From: Bradyrhizobium sp. 164
GTDB lineage: Bacteria > Pseudomonadota > Alphaproteobacteria > Rhizobiales > Xanthobacteraceae
Assembly (NCBI RefSeq): GCF_023073715.1
Contig: NZ_JADPKA010000029.1
Span: 460,102 to 524,101, forward strand
Direction: 5' to 3'
DNA length: 64,000 nt
The notes beneath the pieces were generated by a model. That model saw only the letters and a list, made by a program, of their open reading frames with translations, was not told the origin of the DNA and made no database searches. The translations under genes and the position numbers were made by a program. This document shows, piece after piece, positions 18,431-28,998 of the stretch; the first letter of the stretch is position 1; each line of letters opens with the position of its first letter.

Positions 18431-18607
18431 ATGACACATCTTGAGGACAGGCTCGAACGGTTCGAGACGCTCACCGCGGAGTGCGAGCTGATCGCCAAGC
18501 TCGCGACCGACAGCGCCAAGCGCGAGTTCTATCTGAATCTCGGAGAACAGTACCGCCAGCTGGCGCTGGACACGCGGCAGGCGATCGCGACCAGGGCCGC
18601 GGCCTGA
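18431..18607 (+). CDS. Small helical hypothetical protein (58 aa)
   Basis: 58 residues starting at the ATG at 18431. The sequence is rich in Glu, Leu, Ala and Arg with heptad-like spacing (LEDRLERFETLTAECELIAK), suggesting a short helical hairpin or coiled coil. No domain is recognised, but the composition differs from antisense shadows. It follows the cyclase gene by 122 bp on the same strand. Confidence 0.6.
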   Translation: MTHLEDRLERFETLTAECELIAKLATDSAKREFYLNLGEQYRQLALDTRQAIATRAAA

Positions 18608-18758
18608 GGCCGGCTGCAATCCGTTCTTAACATTTGGCGCGCATTCTCGCAGCATGCGGATGTCGCTGATCGGCGACGGTTCGTGGTGGGAAGGCCGGGA
18701 TTCGTTGCAATGCAGCGCGCCCCGCGAGTGTCACTTGCCATGTTCGACGGGCAATCCC

Positions 18759-18971
18759 ATGCGCCTCGTTGCAGTGATCACAGTCGCGCTCATGATGGCA
18801 GCCTGCAATCAGGAGCAGGACATCACCGGCTCGGCCTCGACCTGCCCGATGCGAAACTACAGCAGCTACAATCCCCGCGACATGAACCAGTGCGTCAGCG
18901 CCTGCAAAGCATGCGATCGCGGCACCACGGTGACCTGCACGACCTCCTGCACCCTCAAGGGGGCGCACTGA
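18759..18971 (+). CDS. Small Cys-rich lipoprotein
   Basis: 70 residues from the ATG at 18759, which starts a signal MRLVAVITVALMMAAC with a lipobox-like MAAC cysteine. The mature part contains six further cysteines (SACKACDRGTTVTCTTSC and others), probably disulfide-linked in the periplasm. Family not recognised. Confidence 0.6.
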   Translation: MRLVAVITVALMMAACNQEQDITGSASTCPMRNYSSYNPRDMNQCVSACKACDRGTTVTCTTSCTLKGAH

Positions 18972-18999
18972 TCCAAAGTCCCTGACGCGCCAAGCCCGG

Positions 19000-19015
19000 C
19001 GGTGCCTAGGCACCG
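19000..19015. repeat. 16-bp perfect palindrome between two small genes
   Basis: CGGTGCCTAGGCACCG is its own reverse complement. It directly abuts the putative ECF-type promoter that begins GGAAC at 19015. It could be an operator or, less likely, the stem of a terminator for the preceding lipoprotein gene; no T-run follows. Confidence 0.45.
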
Positions 19016-19040
19016 GAACGATTCACATGGATTAATCATT
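19015..19040 (+). promoter_or_regulatory. Possible EcfG-type (general stress) promoter
   Basis: GGAAC at 19015-19019, 17 bases, then CATT at 19037-19040. The known alphaproteobacterial EcfG consensus is GGAAC, 16-17 bases, CGTT, so one base differs. It lies 33 bp before the ATG at 19073, a reasonable leader length. A single near match in 64 kb is weak evidence. Confidence 0.35.
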
Positions 19041-19072
19041 GAGGAAGCGGGCAGGACGCGGAGTTCGATGGA

Positions 19073-19330
19073 ATGGGTATGCTCGATCCCGGCCGGTTCC
19101 TGGTGTCGTGCTCGCATTGCGACGCCTGGCCGATGGCTGCCAACGTCAAACGTTCAAGCTGGTCGGCGTCCCCGCACGAAGTCCGCTTCGTGTGCCCGCG
19201 CTGCCGCCGCGAGGAGACCGCGATCGTCTCCGCCTCCGGCGAACTGACGCCGATCAAGCGCATCGATGTTCCGCCACGCGACGTCGCCGTTGCGTGGGCG
19301 CAAGCCCAGCGCCCGCGCGGGCGGACGTAA
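19073..19330 (+). CDS. Small zinc-ribbon-like hypothetical protein
   Basis: 85 residues. Two CxxC pairs, CSHC near residue 13 and CPRC near residue 41, are spaced like a zinc ribbon. A C-terminal Pro/Arg-rich tail follows (AQAQRPRGRT). It probably binds zinc; a function cannot be named. A possible EcfG-type promoter lies just upstream. Confidence 0.6.
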   Translation: MGMLDPGRFLVSCSHCDAWPMAANVKRSSWSASPHEVRFVCPRCRREETAIVSASGELTPIKRIDVPPRDVAVAWAQAQRPRGRT

Positions 19331-19436
19331 GTCGCCACGCACTCGCAGTCTGACGGGACGTCCCTTGATCTCCGATTTGGAACCGGGCCCACCGGCGGGC
19401 GTTTCTGCCCAACATCAACCCATCGAGGCCGGGCGA

Positions 19437-19658
19437 ATGATCAGCGAGCACTTCGACACCCGCACACGGATCAACATGAAATTGGCGTTGGACCGGATCT
19501 GCCGCGGTCGCCCCGATGGCGAGGACTATGGCTTCCGGAGGTCGGTCGCTGAAAACATCGTCCGGTGCGCGCTTATGGGCCGAACCGGTATCGGCCAGCT
19601 CGTCGACGCCGGCGAACGGGCCGTGGTCCGGACGCGCTCCGAGAGAACGCCGGCCTGA
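19437..19658 (+). CDS. Small conserved-looking hypothetical protein
   Basis: 73 residues from ATG 19437; an in-frame TTG at 19365 would add 24 residues. The pattern TRTRINMKLALDRICRG followed by a hydrophobic helix (SVAENIVRCALMGRTG) resembles small Bradyrhizobium proteins I recall that contain NMxxALDxxCR and a C-terminal helix. No domain or function is known to me. Confidence 0.5.
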   Translation: MISEHFDTRTRINMKLALDRICRGRPDGEDYGFRRSVAENIVRCALMGRTGIGQLVDAGERAVVRTRSERTPA

Positions 19659-19724
19659 TCGTGCTGGCTTGCGTAAATCGTAAATCATCACCAGACGTGG
19701 TAAGACGACCGTCTGGAGATCACC

Positions 19725-20300
19725 ATGGCTCTCATCCTGCCATCTCATGACGACCGTTTCCGGCTTCACCCCGTCGCGCCGCGCCTTGCGCGGATGTTCT
19801 GTTTTGCGCTGTTGGCGGTGTCAGGCGCGCTCGGAAGCTTCGCGTTCGCCTGCGCCACGCCGTTTGCGGCCTTCGCGGTTGTCGCGGCCGCGATGCTGCC
19901 GCTGCGGCCGGCACTGCTCGTCGTCACCGGCGTCTGGCTCGTGAACCAGGCCATCGGCTTCGGCGCGCTGCATTACCCTATCGACGGCAGCACCATCGCC
20001 TGGGGTTTTGCGACCGGCGCGGCCGTGCTGCTGGCGACCGCCGTTTCGTCCGCCGTGCTGCGTACGCTGCCGCAGGGCCGCAGGCCGCTGGCGCTGGCCG
20101 TCACGCTCGTTGCCGCCTATGCGGCCTATGAGCTCGCGCTGCTCGCCGCGACGCCGGCCCTCGGCGGAGAGGGCGCCTTCACCGCTGCCATCGTGACGCG
20201 CATTGGGCTCACCAGTGCCGTGTGGCTCGCCGGTCTCGTCGCCGTCTGCGAGATCGTCCGTGTGGGCGATCCGTTCGTCCGCGCGCTGCGGAATGCCTGA
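19725..20300 (+). CDS. Polytopic membrane protein, function unknown
   Basis: 191 residues with about five hydrophobic segments (for example FCFALLAVSGALGSFAFACA, ALLVVTGVWLVNQAIGFGAL, AVLLATAVSSAVL, and two near the C-terminus). The layout looks like a small transporter component or a substrate-binding membrane protein, but no family motif was recognised. It is the last gene before a 1.2-kb gene-poor stretch. Confidence 0.7.
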   Translation: MALILPSHDDRFRLHPVAPRLARMFCFALLAVSGALGSFAFACATPFAAFAVVAAAMLPLRPALLVVTGVWLVNQAIGFGALHYPIDGSTIAWGFATGAAVLLATAVSSAVLRTLPQGRRPLALAVTLVAAYAAYELALLAATPALGGEGAFTAAIVTRIGLTSAVWLAGLVAVCEIVRVGDPFVRALRNA

Positions 20301-21515
20301 GCACATCCCGACGGGCAAAACACCAGGCAATTTCGGCCTGTCCCGTGTCAAGCGGCGCGTTCAAAAATATTCCGCTTTACCGAAATTCGGAAATGACGTA
20401 TGTGTCGTGCATCCCGGCTCATCCGAGAGGGGCGATCATGTGTCGTGATGATCGCGGAGCCGGGCTTGCGGTGGACGCGGCAGCGTCGGGCGCGAAAGGC
20501 CAAGGGCAGGGCGGATTGCTCTCCGTGAGCCCTTAAGCTTCGCGCAGACGGACGGCGCTGTCAGGTTCGTCGCGCCAGCATGTCGATGGCAAAGTGCACA
20601 ACGCCGTCGAACCCTGCGGCGCAGGCGAGCCGCGCGTACGGCAAAACCGTGTGGTCCTGGCCGTCGTTGCTACGGTCAAGCCCTGGCGGATGCGGCATGG
20701 GCGTCAACCGGCGCGGTGTCCGTGACTTCTACGAGGGCGAGGGAGGCCAGAACGAATTCGGCTCCCAGGAGAGCGCGGCATAAGCCGTCAAACCACTGCG
20801 CAGGGAAGGCCGTGTGTTGGGCTTCACCTGTATGCCGCTGTGCAGTTTTCTGCGTGTGCCTTTCGCACAGCGGACCGTGGGTGCCAGGTCAGCACCCGGC
20901 CGCCCCTGCGCCCTCCCGGCTTTGAGGGTGGAGCGACGAAGCAAAGCTCGGGCGAAATGCGCCGCGAGGATGCGAAGGCGTGTCTGCGCGTTGAAATGCA
21001 CGTCGGAGAGTTACGATATCCCCTCTCGATCCATCATTGCGATGCGCCGACGGCGGTGTGTCACACCTCCCTCGTGCTCCGGACGCCAGCGCCGGGCTTG
21101 CCTGGCGATGTGGAGCTTGTCGCGGACACGAGCGAGGTGTGCACGGACATGATCAGGCAAAGCGGGTCCCCGACTCAGTGCAGCCGCGCTTCCTGTCACC
21201 AACCAGATCCGGGCGGAGCTTCTTCGCTCCTTCAAGTCGGAGATTGGGCCTCGCCGCGAGGTATCACTGTAGGCTTATCCGTGTCTTCCGAGCCACGATT
21301 GTGCTATCCGCGCAACACTCCCCCGGATTTAACTTTGATCACCGACCGTTCGCGTCGTCGCCGCTTTTTAGCCACACCCGAACATGAATAAAATCACTCT
21401 AATGTTTTAAGGGTAGCGGCCAGTCTTCGACGGCGACGGGAAATCCCAAGGTCGATTCAAATCTTGGCTCTGATTTTTCGGGTCTGAAAGGGTTGACCGG
21501 GGAAACTGGTTTGCG
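20301..21515. other. Gene-poor 1.2-kb stretch upstream of ilvD
   Basis: No ORF here has convincing coding character. The middle (about 20590-20960) looks like a decayed dispersed repeat: one reading frame near 20635 gives AYGKTVWSW, a string I recall from spurious annotations across Bradyrhizobium genomes. The core 20769-20930 has a second copy at the right end of the window. The last 150 bp are AT-rich and probably contain the ilvD promoter. Confidence 0.55.
20769..20930 (+). repeat. Dispersed repeat, copy 1 (inverted copy at 63748-63909)
   Basis: Shares with the reverse complement of 63748-63909 the ordered blocks CATAAGCCGT, TGCGCAGGGAAGGCC, CTGTATGCCGCTGTGCA, GCACAGCGGACC, CCCTGCGCCCTC and TTTGAGGGTG. 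The divergence between copies is moderate and no ORF is conserved. It has no transposase, so it is either a miniature element or a remnant. Confidence 0.75.
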
Positions 21516-23237
21516 ATGCGCGCGAAGATCGACAAGCAGAGGCTGCCGAGCCGTCACGTGACGGAAGGTCCTGCGCGCGCGCCTCATCGCTCCTACTTCT
21601 ACGCGATGGGTCTGACTACCGAGCAGATCCACCAGCCTTTCGTCGGCGTCGCCTCGTGCTGGAACGAGGCTGCGCCCTGCAACATCGCTTTGATGCGTCA
21701 AGCACAGGCGGTGAAGAAGGGGGTCGCATCGGCCGGCGGCACTCCGCGCGAATTCTGCACCATCACCGTCACCGACGGCATCGCCATGGGCCATGATGGC
21801 ATGCGCTCCTCGCTGCCGTCGCGCGAATGCATCGCCGACTCGGTCGAGTTGACGGTTCGCGGCCACGCCTATGATGCGCTCGTCGGCCTCGCCGGCTGCG
21901 ACAAGTCGCTGCCGGGCATGATGATGGCTATGGTCCGCCTCAACGTGCCGTCGATTTTCATTTACGGCGGCTCGATCCTGCCCGGCAATTTCCGCGGCCA
22001 GCAGGTCACGGTGCAGGACATGTTCGAGGCGGTCGGCAAGCATTCGGTTGGCGCCATGTCGGACGAGGACCTCGACGAGATCGAGCGCGTGGCCTGTCCC
22101 TCGGCGGGTGCCTGCGGCGCGCAGTTCACGGCCAACACCATGGCGACTGTCTCCGAGGCGATTGGCCTTGCGCTGCCATACTCAGCCGGTGCGCCGGCAC
22201 CTTATGAAATCCGCGACGCCTTCTGCATGACCGCGGGCGAGAAGGTGATGGACCTGATCGCCTCCAACATCCGGCCGCGCGACATCGTCACCCGCAAGGC
22301 GCTGGAGAATGCGGCCGCCGTGGTCGCCGCGTCCGGCGGCTCGACCAATGCTGCGCTGCACCTACCGGCGATCGCGCACGAGGCGAGCATCAAGTTCGAC
22401 TTGTTCGACGTCGCCGAAATCTTCAAAAAGACACCATATGTCGCGGATTTGAAGCCGGGCGGCCGTTATGTCGCCAAAGACATGTTTGAAGTTGGCGGCA
22501 TCCCGCTTCTGATGAAGACGCTGCTCGACAACGGATTTCTTCACGGTGATTGCCTCACCGTCACCGGTCGAACGATCGCCGAAAACCTCAAGAGCGTGAA
22601 ATGGAATCCGCACCAGGACGTGGTGCACCCGGCAGACAAACCCATCACCGTCACGGGCGGTGTGGTCGGTCTGAAGGGCAATTTGGCGCCAGAAGGTGCG
22701 ATCGTGAAAGTCGCGGGAATGTCCAACCTCAGGTTCACCGGTCCGGCCAGGTGCTTCGACCGTGAGGAGGATGCTTTCGAGGCGGTCCAGAAGCGCACCT
22801 ATCGCGAAGGCGAAGTCATCGTGATCCGCTACGAGGGGCCGAAGGGCGGTCCCGGCATGCGGGAAATGCTCCAGACCACCGCAGCGCTGACTGGCCAGGG
22901 CATGGGCGGCAAGATCGCGCTCATCACCGACGGCCGCTTCTCCGGCGCGACTCGCGGCTTCTGCATCGGTCATGTCGGGCCCGAGGCCGCGATTGGCGGC
23001 CCGATCGGGCTGCTCGAGGACGGCGACATCGTCGAGATCGATGCCGTCGCCGGTACCCTTAACGTAAAATTGAGCGACCAGGAGCTCGCCCAGCGCAAGA
23101 CCAAATGGGCACCTCGCGCGACTAACCACACGTCGGGTGCGCTCTGGAAGTATGCTCAGCAGGTTGGACCAGCGCTCGGGGGGGCGGTGACCCATCCGGG
23201 CGGCGCGCACGAGAAACAGTGCTATGCGGACATCTAG
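21516..23237 (+). CDS. ilvD: Dihydroxy-acid dehydratase
   Basis: 573 residues. An IlvD/Edd-family Fe-S dehydratase that makes 2-oxo acids in the last common step of valine and isoleucine synthesis. Cluster-ligand cysteines appear in ASCWNEAAPCN, GCDKSLPGMMMAM and PSAGACGAQFTANTM; the C-terminal RFSGATRGFCIGHVGPEA motif is characteristic. The ~570-residue length fits the shorter bacterial type. It overlaps the following exoR-like gene by 14 bp. A sugar-acid dehydratase of the same family is a less likely alternative. Confidence 0.92.
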   Translation: MRAKIDKQRLPSRHVTEGPARAPHRSYFYAMGLTTEQIHQPFVGVASCWNEAAPCNIALMRQAQAVKKGVASAGGTPREFCTITVTDGIAMGHDGMRSSLPSRECIADSVELTVRGHAYDALVGLAGCDKSLPGMMMAMVRLNVPSIFIYGGSILPGNFRGQQVTVQDMFEAVGKHSVGAMSDEDLDEIERVACPSAGACGAQFTANTMATVSEAIGLALPYSAGAPAPYEIRDAFCMTAGEKVMDLIASNIRPRDIVTRKALENAAAVVAASGGSTNAALHLPAIAHEASIKFDLFDVAEIFKKTPYVADLKPGGRYVAKDMFEVGGIPLLMKTLLDNGFLHGDCLTVTGRTIAENLKSVKWNPHQDVVHPADKPITVTGGVVGLKGNLAPEGAIVKVAGMSNLRFTGPARCFDREEDAFEAVQKRTYREGEVIVIRYEGPKGGPGMREMLQTTAALTGQGMGGKIALITDGRFSGATRGFCIGHVGPEAAIGGPIGLLEDGDIVEIDAVAGTLNVKLSDQELAQRKTKWAPRATNHTSGALWKYAQQVGPALGGAVTHPGGAHEKQCYADI

Positions 23238-24048
23238 GCGTGCCATAGTTGCGTTTGTGTTGGGGGCTATAGCGCTGGCCGCACCGGCGCTCGCCTTCGA
23301 CGGTGCGCCGGTGAACAAGGACGCGACCATCCCGGTCGTGACCACCTTGCCGGGCGCCGCGAATACGGTTCGCAGCCGAATTCCGCCGGCGGTCGTAACC
23401 CAGGAAACCTCGCTTAGCGCCCTGCAATATGCCGCCGAGGGCGGCCACCCCATCGCGCAGTGGAAGCTCGGCCGCATGTACGCCAATGGCGACGGCGTCG
23501 CCCAGGACGATCTGCGCGCCTTCGAATATTTCAGCCGCATCGCCAATGCGCATGCCGAGGACAGTCCGTCGGCGCCGCAGGCGCAGATCGTGGCCAACGC
23601 CTTCGTCGCGCTCGGCCGCTATTATCTCAGCGGTATCCCGAACTCGAAGATCAAGTCGGATCCGGAGCGGGCGCGGGAGATGTTCTCCTATGCCGCGTCT
23701 TATTTCGGCAACGCGGACGCGCAGTATGATCTGGCCCGCCTGTACCTGAAGACGCCGGACGCCTCGCGCGAGGATTTTCGCTACGGCGCGCGCTGGCTCG
23801 GCCTCGCCGCACAAAAGGGCCAGCATCAGGCGCAGGCCCTGCTTGGCCAGATGCTGTTCAACGGCGACCGCCTGCCGCGGCAGGTCGCGCGCGGCCTGAT
23901 GTGGCTGACGCTGGCGCGTGACAGCGCCGGGGCCGAGGAGACCTGGATCAAGGAAAGCTATAACCGCGCCTTCGCCAAGGCCTCCGACGACGACCGCGCC
24001 ATGTGCCTGCAAATGCTGGAGCAGTGGGTGCAGGGCCGCCGGGAGTGA
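23224..24048 (+). CDS. exoR: ExoR-like periplasmic Sel1-repeat regulator
   Basis: 274 residues. A signal peptide (VAFVLGAIALAAPALA) is followed by several Sel1/TPR-like repeats (ALQYAAEGGHPIAQWKLGRM, YASYFGNADAQYDLARLYL-like block, WLGLAAQKGQHQAQALLGQM). Length, order and wording of the repeats match S. meliloti ExoR as I remember it, including the YANGDGVAQDD and YLSGIP segments. ExoR restrains the ExoS/ChvI two-component system in the periplasm and so controls exopolysaccharide and motility. The ATG lies inside ilvD, overlapping by 14 bp. No exoS/chvI genes are in the window. A generic Sel1 protein is the alternative. Confidence 0.75.
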   Translation: MRTSRRAIVAFVLGAIALAAPALAFDGAPVNKDATIPVVTTLPGAANTVRSRIPPAVVTQETSLSALQYAAEGGHPIAQWKLGRMYANGDGVAQDDLRAFEYFSRIANAHAEDSPSAPQAQIVANAFVALGRYYLSGIPNSKIKSDPERAREMFSYAASYFGNADAQYDLARLYLKTPDASREDFRYGARWLGLAAQKGQHQAQALLGQMLFNGDRLPRQVARGLMWLTLARDSAGAEETWIKESYNRAFAKASDDDRAMCLQMLEQWVQGRRE

Positions 24049-24064
24049 TCTGCAGAGGCGGCTC

Positions 24065-24862
24065 TTATGCCGCCTCAAGATCGAGATCCGCCCATACCGG
24101 CACGTGGTCCGACGGCTTCTCCCAACCGCGCACATAGCTGTCGATGCCGACATTGGCGAGCCGGTCGCTGGCCTGCGGCGACAGCAGGAGATGGTCGATG
24201 CGCAGGCCCTGGTTCTTCTGCCAGGCCCCGGCCTGGTAGTCCCAGAAGGTGTAGAGCCCGGGCTCATCCGTGACCGCCCGCAAGGCATCGGTCAGGCCGA
24301 GCCCGAGCAGGGATTGAAAGCTCTCCCGCGTCTCGGCCTTGAACAGGGCATCCTCGGTCCAGGCGGCGGGGTTGTGGACGTCGCGGGCATGCGGGATGAC
24401 GTTGAAGTCGCCCGCGAGGATCAGCGGGACCTCCTCCTTAAGGCGTTCCTTCGAATACTCAAGAAGCCGCGACATCCATTTGAGCTTATAGGGATATTTG
24501 TCGGTGCCGACCGGATTGCCGTTGGGCAGATAGAGGCAGGCGATGCGCAAGACGCCCTGCTTGAGCGTTACCACGCCTTCGAGAAAGCGGGCATGCGCAT
24601 CCTCGTCATCGCCGGCGAGTCCCGATTTGGTCTCGTCGAACCGGAGCTTGGAGAGCAGGGCGACGCCATTGAAGGTCTTCTGCCCATGCGTAACCACGTT
24701 GTAGCCGAGCGCCTCGATCTCCAGCCGGGGGAAGGCCTCATCGACGCACTTGATCTCCTGGAGGCAGACGATGTCCGGCTGGCACTCCTTCAGCCAGGTC
24801 AGCAGCAGGTCGATCCGCTGCCGGACCGAGTTCACGTTCCAGGTGGCTACTCTGATAGGCAT
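24065..24862 (-). CDS. xthA: Exodeoxyribonuclease III
   Basis: 265 residues. An exonuclease-endonuclease-phosphatase fold AP endonuclease/3'-5' exonuclease used in base-excision repair. Motifs in order: ATWNVNSVRQR, LQEIKCVDEAFP with the metal-binding glutamate, GDFNVIPHARDVHNP, GLRIDHLLLSP and the terminal PSDHVPVWADL with catalytic Asp-His. The gene is convergent with the exoR-like gene, separated by 16 bp. Confidence 0.95.
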   Translation of the reverse strand: MPIRVATWNVNSVRQRIDLLLTWLKECQPDIVCLQEIKCVDEAFPRLEIEALGYNVVTHGQKTFNGVALLSKLRFDETKSGLAGDDEDAHARFLEGVVTLKQGVLRIACLYLPNGNPVGTDKYPYKLKWMSRLLEYSKERLKEEVPLILAGDFNVIPHARDVHNPAAWTEDALFKAETRESFQSLLGLGLTDALRAVTDEPGLYTFWDYQAGAWQKNQGLRIDHLLLSPQASDRLANVGIDSYVRGWEKPSDHVPVWADLDLEAA

Positions 24863-24995
24863 TGGGAGGGGCTCCAGGCGGGGCCACCGTTAGAACAAAA
24901 TGCAAACGCGCCCGTCAAGGCGGCCGCAGAATCTCCCACAAAATTAACCCGGCTTAAGCGCGCGGCGGGTCATTGATGCCGAAAAGGTGCCTCGG

Positions 24996-27326
<2,331 letters not shown>

Positions 27327-27330
27327 GTGC

Positions 27331-27660
27331 TCAGATCGAGAAGCTGGTCCCGCAGCCGCACGAGGCAGTCGCGTTCGGATTGTTGACTCGGAACGAGGCG
27401 CCGATCAGATCGTCGACGAAATCGACCTGCGATCCCGCCAGGAACGGCTGCGAGGCCGAATCGACCAGCACCACAGCATTGTCCTGCTCGATCACGAGAT
27501 CGTCATCGGTGCGGGCACGGTCGATGTCGAACTTGTACTGGAAACCCGAGCAGCCGCCGCCCTCGACGGAGATGCGTAGCATCGCGCCTGACCCTTCGCC
27601 CTTGAGGATCTCCCCAATCCGGCGTGCGGCCCGGTCGCTGATGGTCACGGCAGTCGTCAT
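27331..27660 (-). CDS. erpA: Iron-sulfur cluster insertion protein (ErpA/A-type carrier)
   Basis: 109 residues, HesB/IscA family. The three conserved cysteines are C37 in EGGGCSGFQY and C101 and C103 in SCGCGTSF. A-type carriers hold Fe-S clusters and deliver them to apoproteins. The VEGGGCSGFQYKFD wording is ErpA-like. It is convergent with the hybrid kinase and divergent from dgt; a nested dyad lies between it and dgt. Confidence 0.92.
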   Translation of the reverse strand: MTTAVTISDRAARRIGEILKGEGSGAMLRISVEGGGCSGFQYKFDIDRARTDDDLVIEQDNAVVLVDSASQPFLAGSQVDFVDDLIGASFRVNNPNATASCGCGTSFSI

Positions 27661-27684
27661 CGTTCGTCTCCGATAGTCCCGGTC

Positions 27685-27716
27685 ATACCAAGTTCATTGC
27701 CCAATTCGTTTGGTAT
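27685..27716. promoter_or_regulatory. Nested dyad between erpA and dgt
   Basis: Outer arms ATACCAA (27685-27691) and TTGGTAT (27710-27716) flank inner arms ATTG and CAAT with a two-base gap. The arrangement is symmetrical and lies in the 120-bp divergent promoter region, 25 bp upstream of erpA and about 65 bp upstream of dgt. It could be an operator, for example for an iron regulator, but does not clearly match the Irr or RirA sites I know. Confidence 0.35.
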
Positions 27717-27780
27717 CCCGCGCCCGACATAGTTAAGTGCCACCATACGCAGAATCAAATGGATAGGGACTAAATTCGCC

Positions 27781-28989
27781 GTGTCCGTCGGAATGGCTGC
27801 CCCCCGCGCGCCCTTTGCCTGCGACCCCGAGCGCAGCCGCGGCCGGCTGGTCGCGGAGCCCCCGAGCCGGACCCGCAGCCCGTTCCGACGCGATTGCGAC
27901 CGCGTGATCCATTCGACCGCGTTCCGCCGCCTGAAGTACAAGACCCAGGTGTTCGTGTTCCACGAGGGCGACCACTACCGCACCCGGCTGACCCATTCGC
28001 TCGAGGTGGCCCAGATCGCCCGAGCGCTGGCCCGGCAGCTCGGGCTGGACGAGGATCTCACCGAAACCTTGGCGCTTGCCCATGATCTTGGCCATCCGCC
28101 GTTCGGCCATGCCGGCGAGCGGGCACTGGACGCCTGCCTGAAGGAGTTTGGCGGCTTCGACCACAACGCCCAGACGCTCCGCGTCGTCGCCGCGCTGGAG
28201 CACCGCTATCCCGAGTTCGATGGGCTGAACCTGACCTGGGAAGCACTGGAGGGCATCGTCAAGCACAACGGCCCGCTGACCGATCGCAGCGGCGCGCCGA
28301 TCGGACGCTATCGCGAGCACGGCGTTCCCATCGGCATCGCCGACTATATCAAGACGCATGATCTCGAATTATGGAGCTTCGCCTCGCTCGAGGCGCAGGT
28401 CGCCGCGATCGCCGACGACATTGCCTATGACGCTCACGACATCGATGACGGTCTGCGCGCCGGCCTGTTCCAGCTCGACGATCTCAAGGTGATGCCGCTG
28501 ACGGCGGAGATCATCGCCGAGACCTCGGCGCATTATCCCGATCTCGAAGATGTCAGGCGCGGCGCCGAGCTGGTGCGCGAGCTGATCTCGCACCTAATCG
28601 GTGCGGTGTTCGCCGAGGCGCAGAAGAACCTTGCGGCGGTCAAGCCGCAATCGGCGCAGGACGTGCGCCAGCAGAGCCGGGCGCTGATCGCGTTCCCCGC
28701 CGAGGTCGCCGAGGAGGAGGCCGCCGTCAAGACCTTCCTCTACCAGCACATGTACCGTCACAAGCGGGTGGTGCGGGTGATGGGCGAGGCAGAGCAGATC
28801 CTGTTCGACCTGTTCGCAAAGTACCTGAAGGTGCCGGCCGAGCTGCCGCCGGAATGGCTGCTGGGGGCGGAGGCAGACAATGAGGGCGACCGCGCCCGCC
28901 GGATCGGCAATTTCATTGCCGGAATGACCGACCGTTTCGCCCTGACCGAGCACCAGCGGCTCTTTGACTCGACCCCGGATTTGCGTTAG
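27781..28989 (+). CDS. dgt: Deoxyguanosinetriphosphate triphosphohydrolase-like protein
   Basis: 402 residues, HD superfamily. The opening segment [20 protein letters not shown] and [16 protein letters not shown] are dNTPase signatures; metal ligands are in [19 protein letters not shown] (HD pair) and the later Asp in DDIAYDAHD. These enzymes hydrolyse dNTPs to nucleosides and tripolyphosphate. The size fits the type-2 bacterial subgroup. It starts from GTG with divergent erpA; argS begins 9 bp downstream, so the two are probably co-transcribed. Confidence 0.93.
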   Translation: MSVGMAAPRAPFACDPERSRGRLVAEPPSRTRSPFRRDCDRVIHSTAFRRLKYKTQVFVFHEGDHYRTRLTHSLEVAQIARALARQLGLDEDLTETLALAHDLGHPPFGHAGERALDACLKEFGGFDHNAQTLRVVAALEHRYPEFDGLNLTWEALEGIVKHNGPLTDRSGAPIGRYREHGVPIGIADYIKTHDLELWSFASLEAQVAAIADDIAYDAHDIDDGLRAGLFQLDDLKVMPLTAEIIAETSAHYPDLEDVRRGAELVRELISHLIGAVFAEAQKNLAAVKPQSAQDVRQQSRALIAFPAEVAEEEAAVKTFLYQHMYRHKRVVRVMGEAEQILFDLFAKYLKVPAELPPEWLLGAEADNEGDRARRIGNFIAGMTDRFALTEHQRLFDSTPDLR

Positions 28990-28998
28990 GCGGCGGCC

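Noticed and set aside
21011..21235. Minus-strand 74-residue ORF upstream of ilvD
   Set aside because: Arg/His-rich, no motif or ribosome-binding site; lies in a gene-poor stretch next to decayed repeat sequence.
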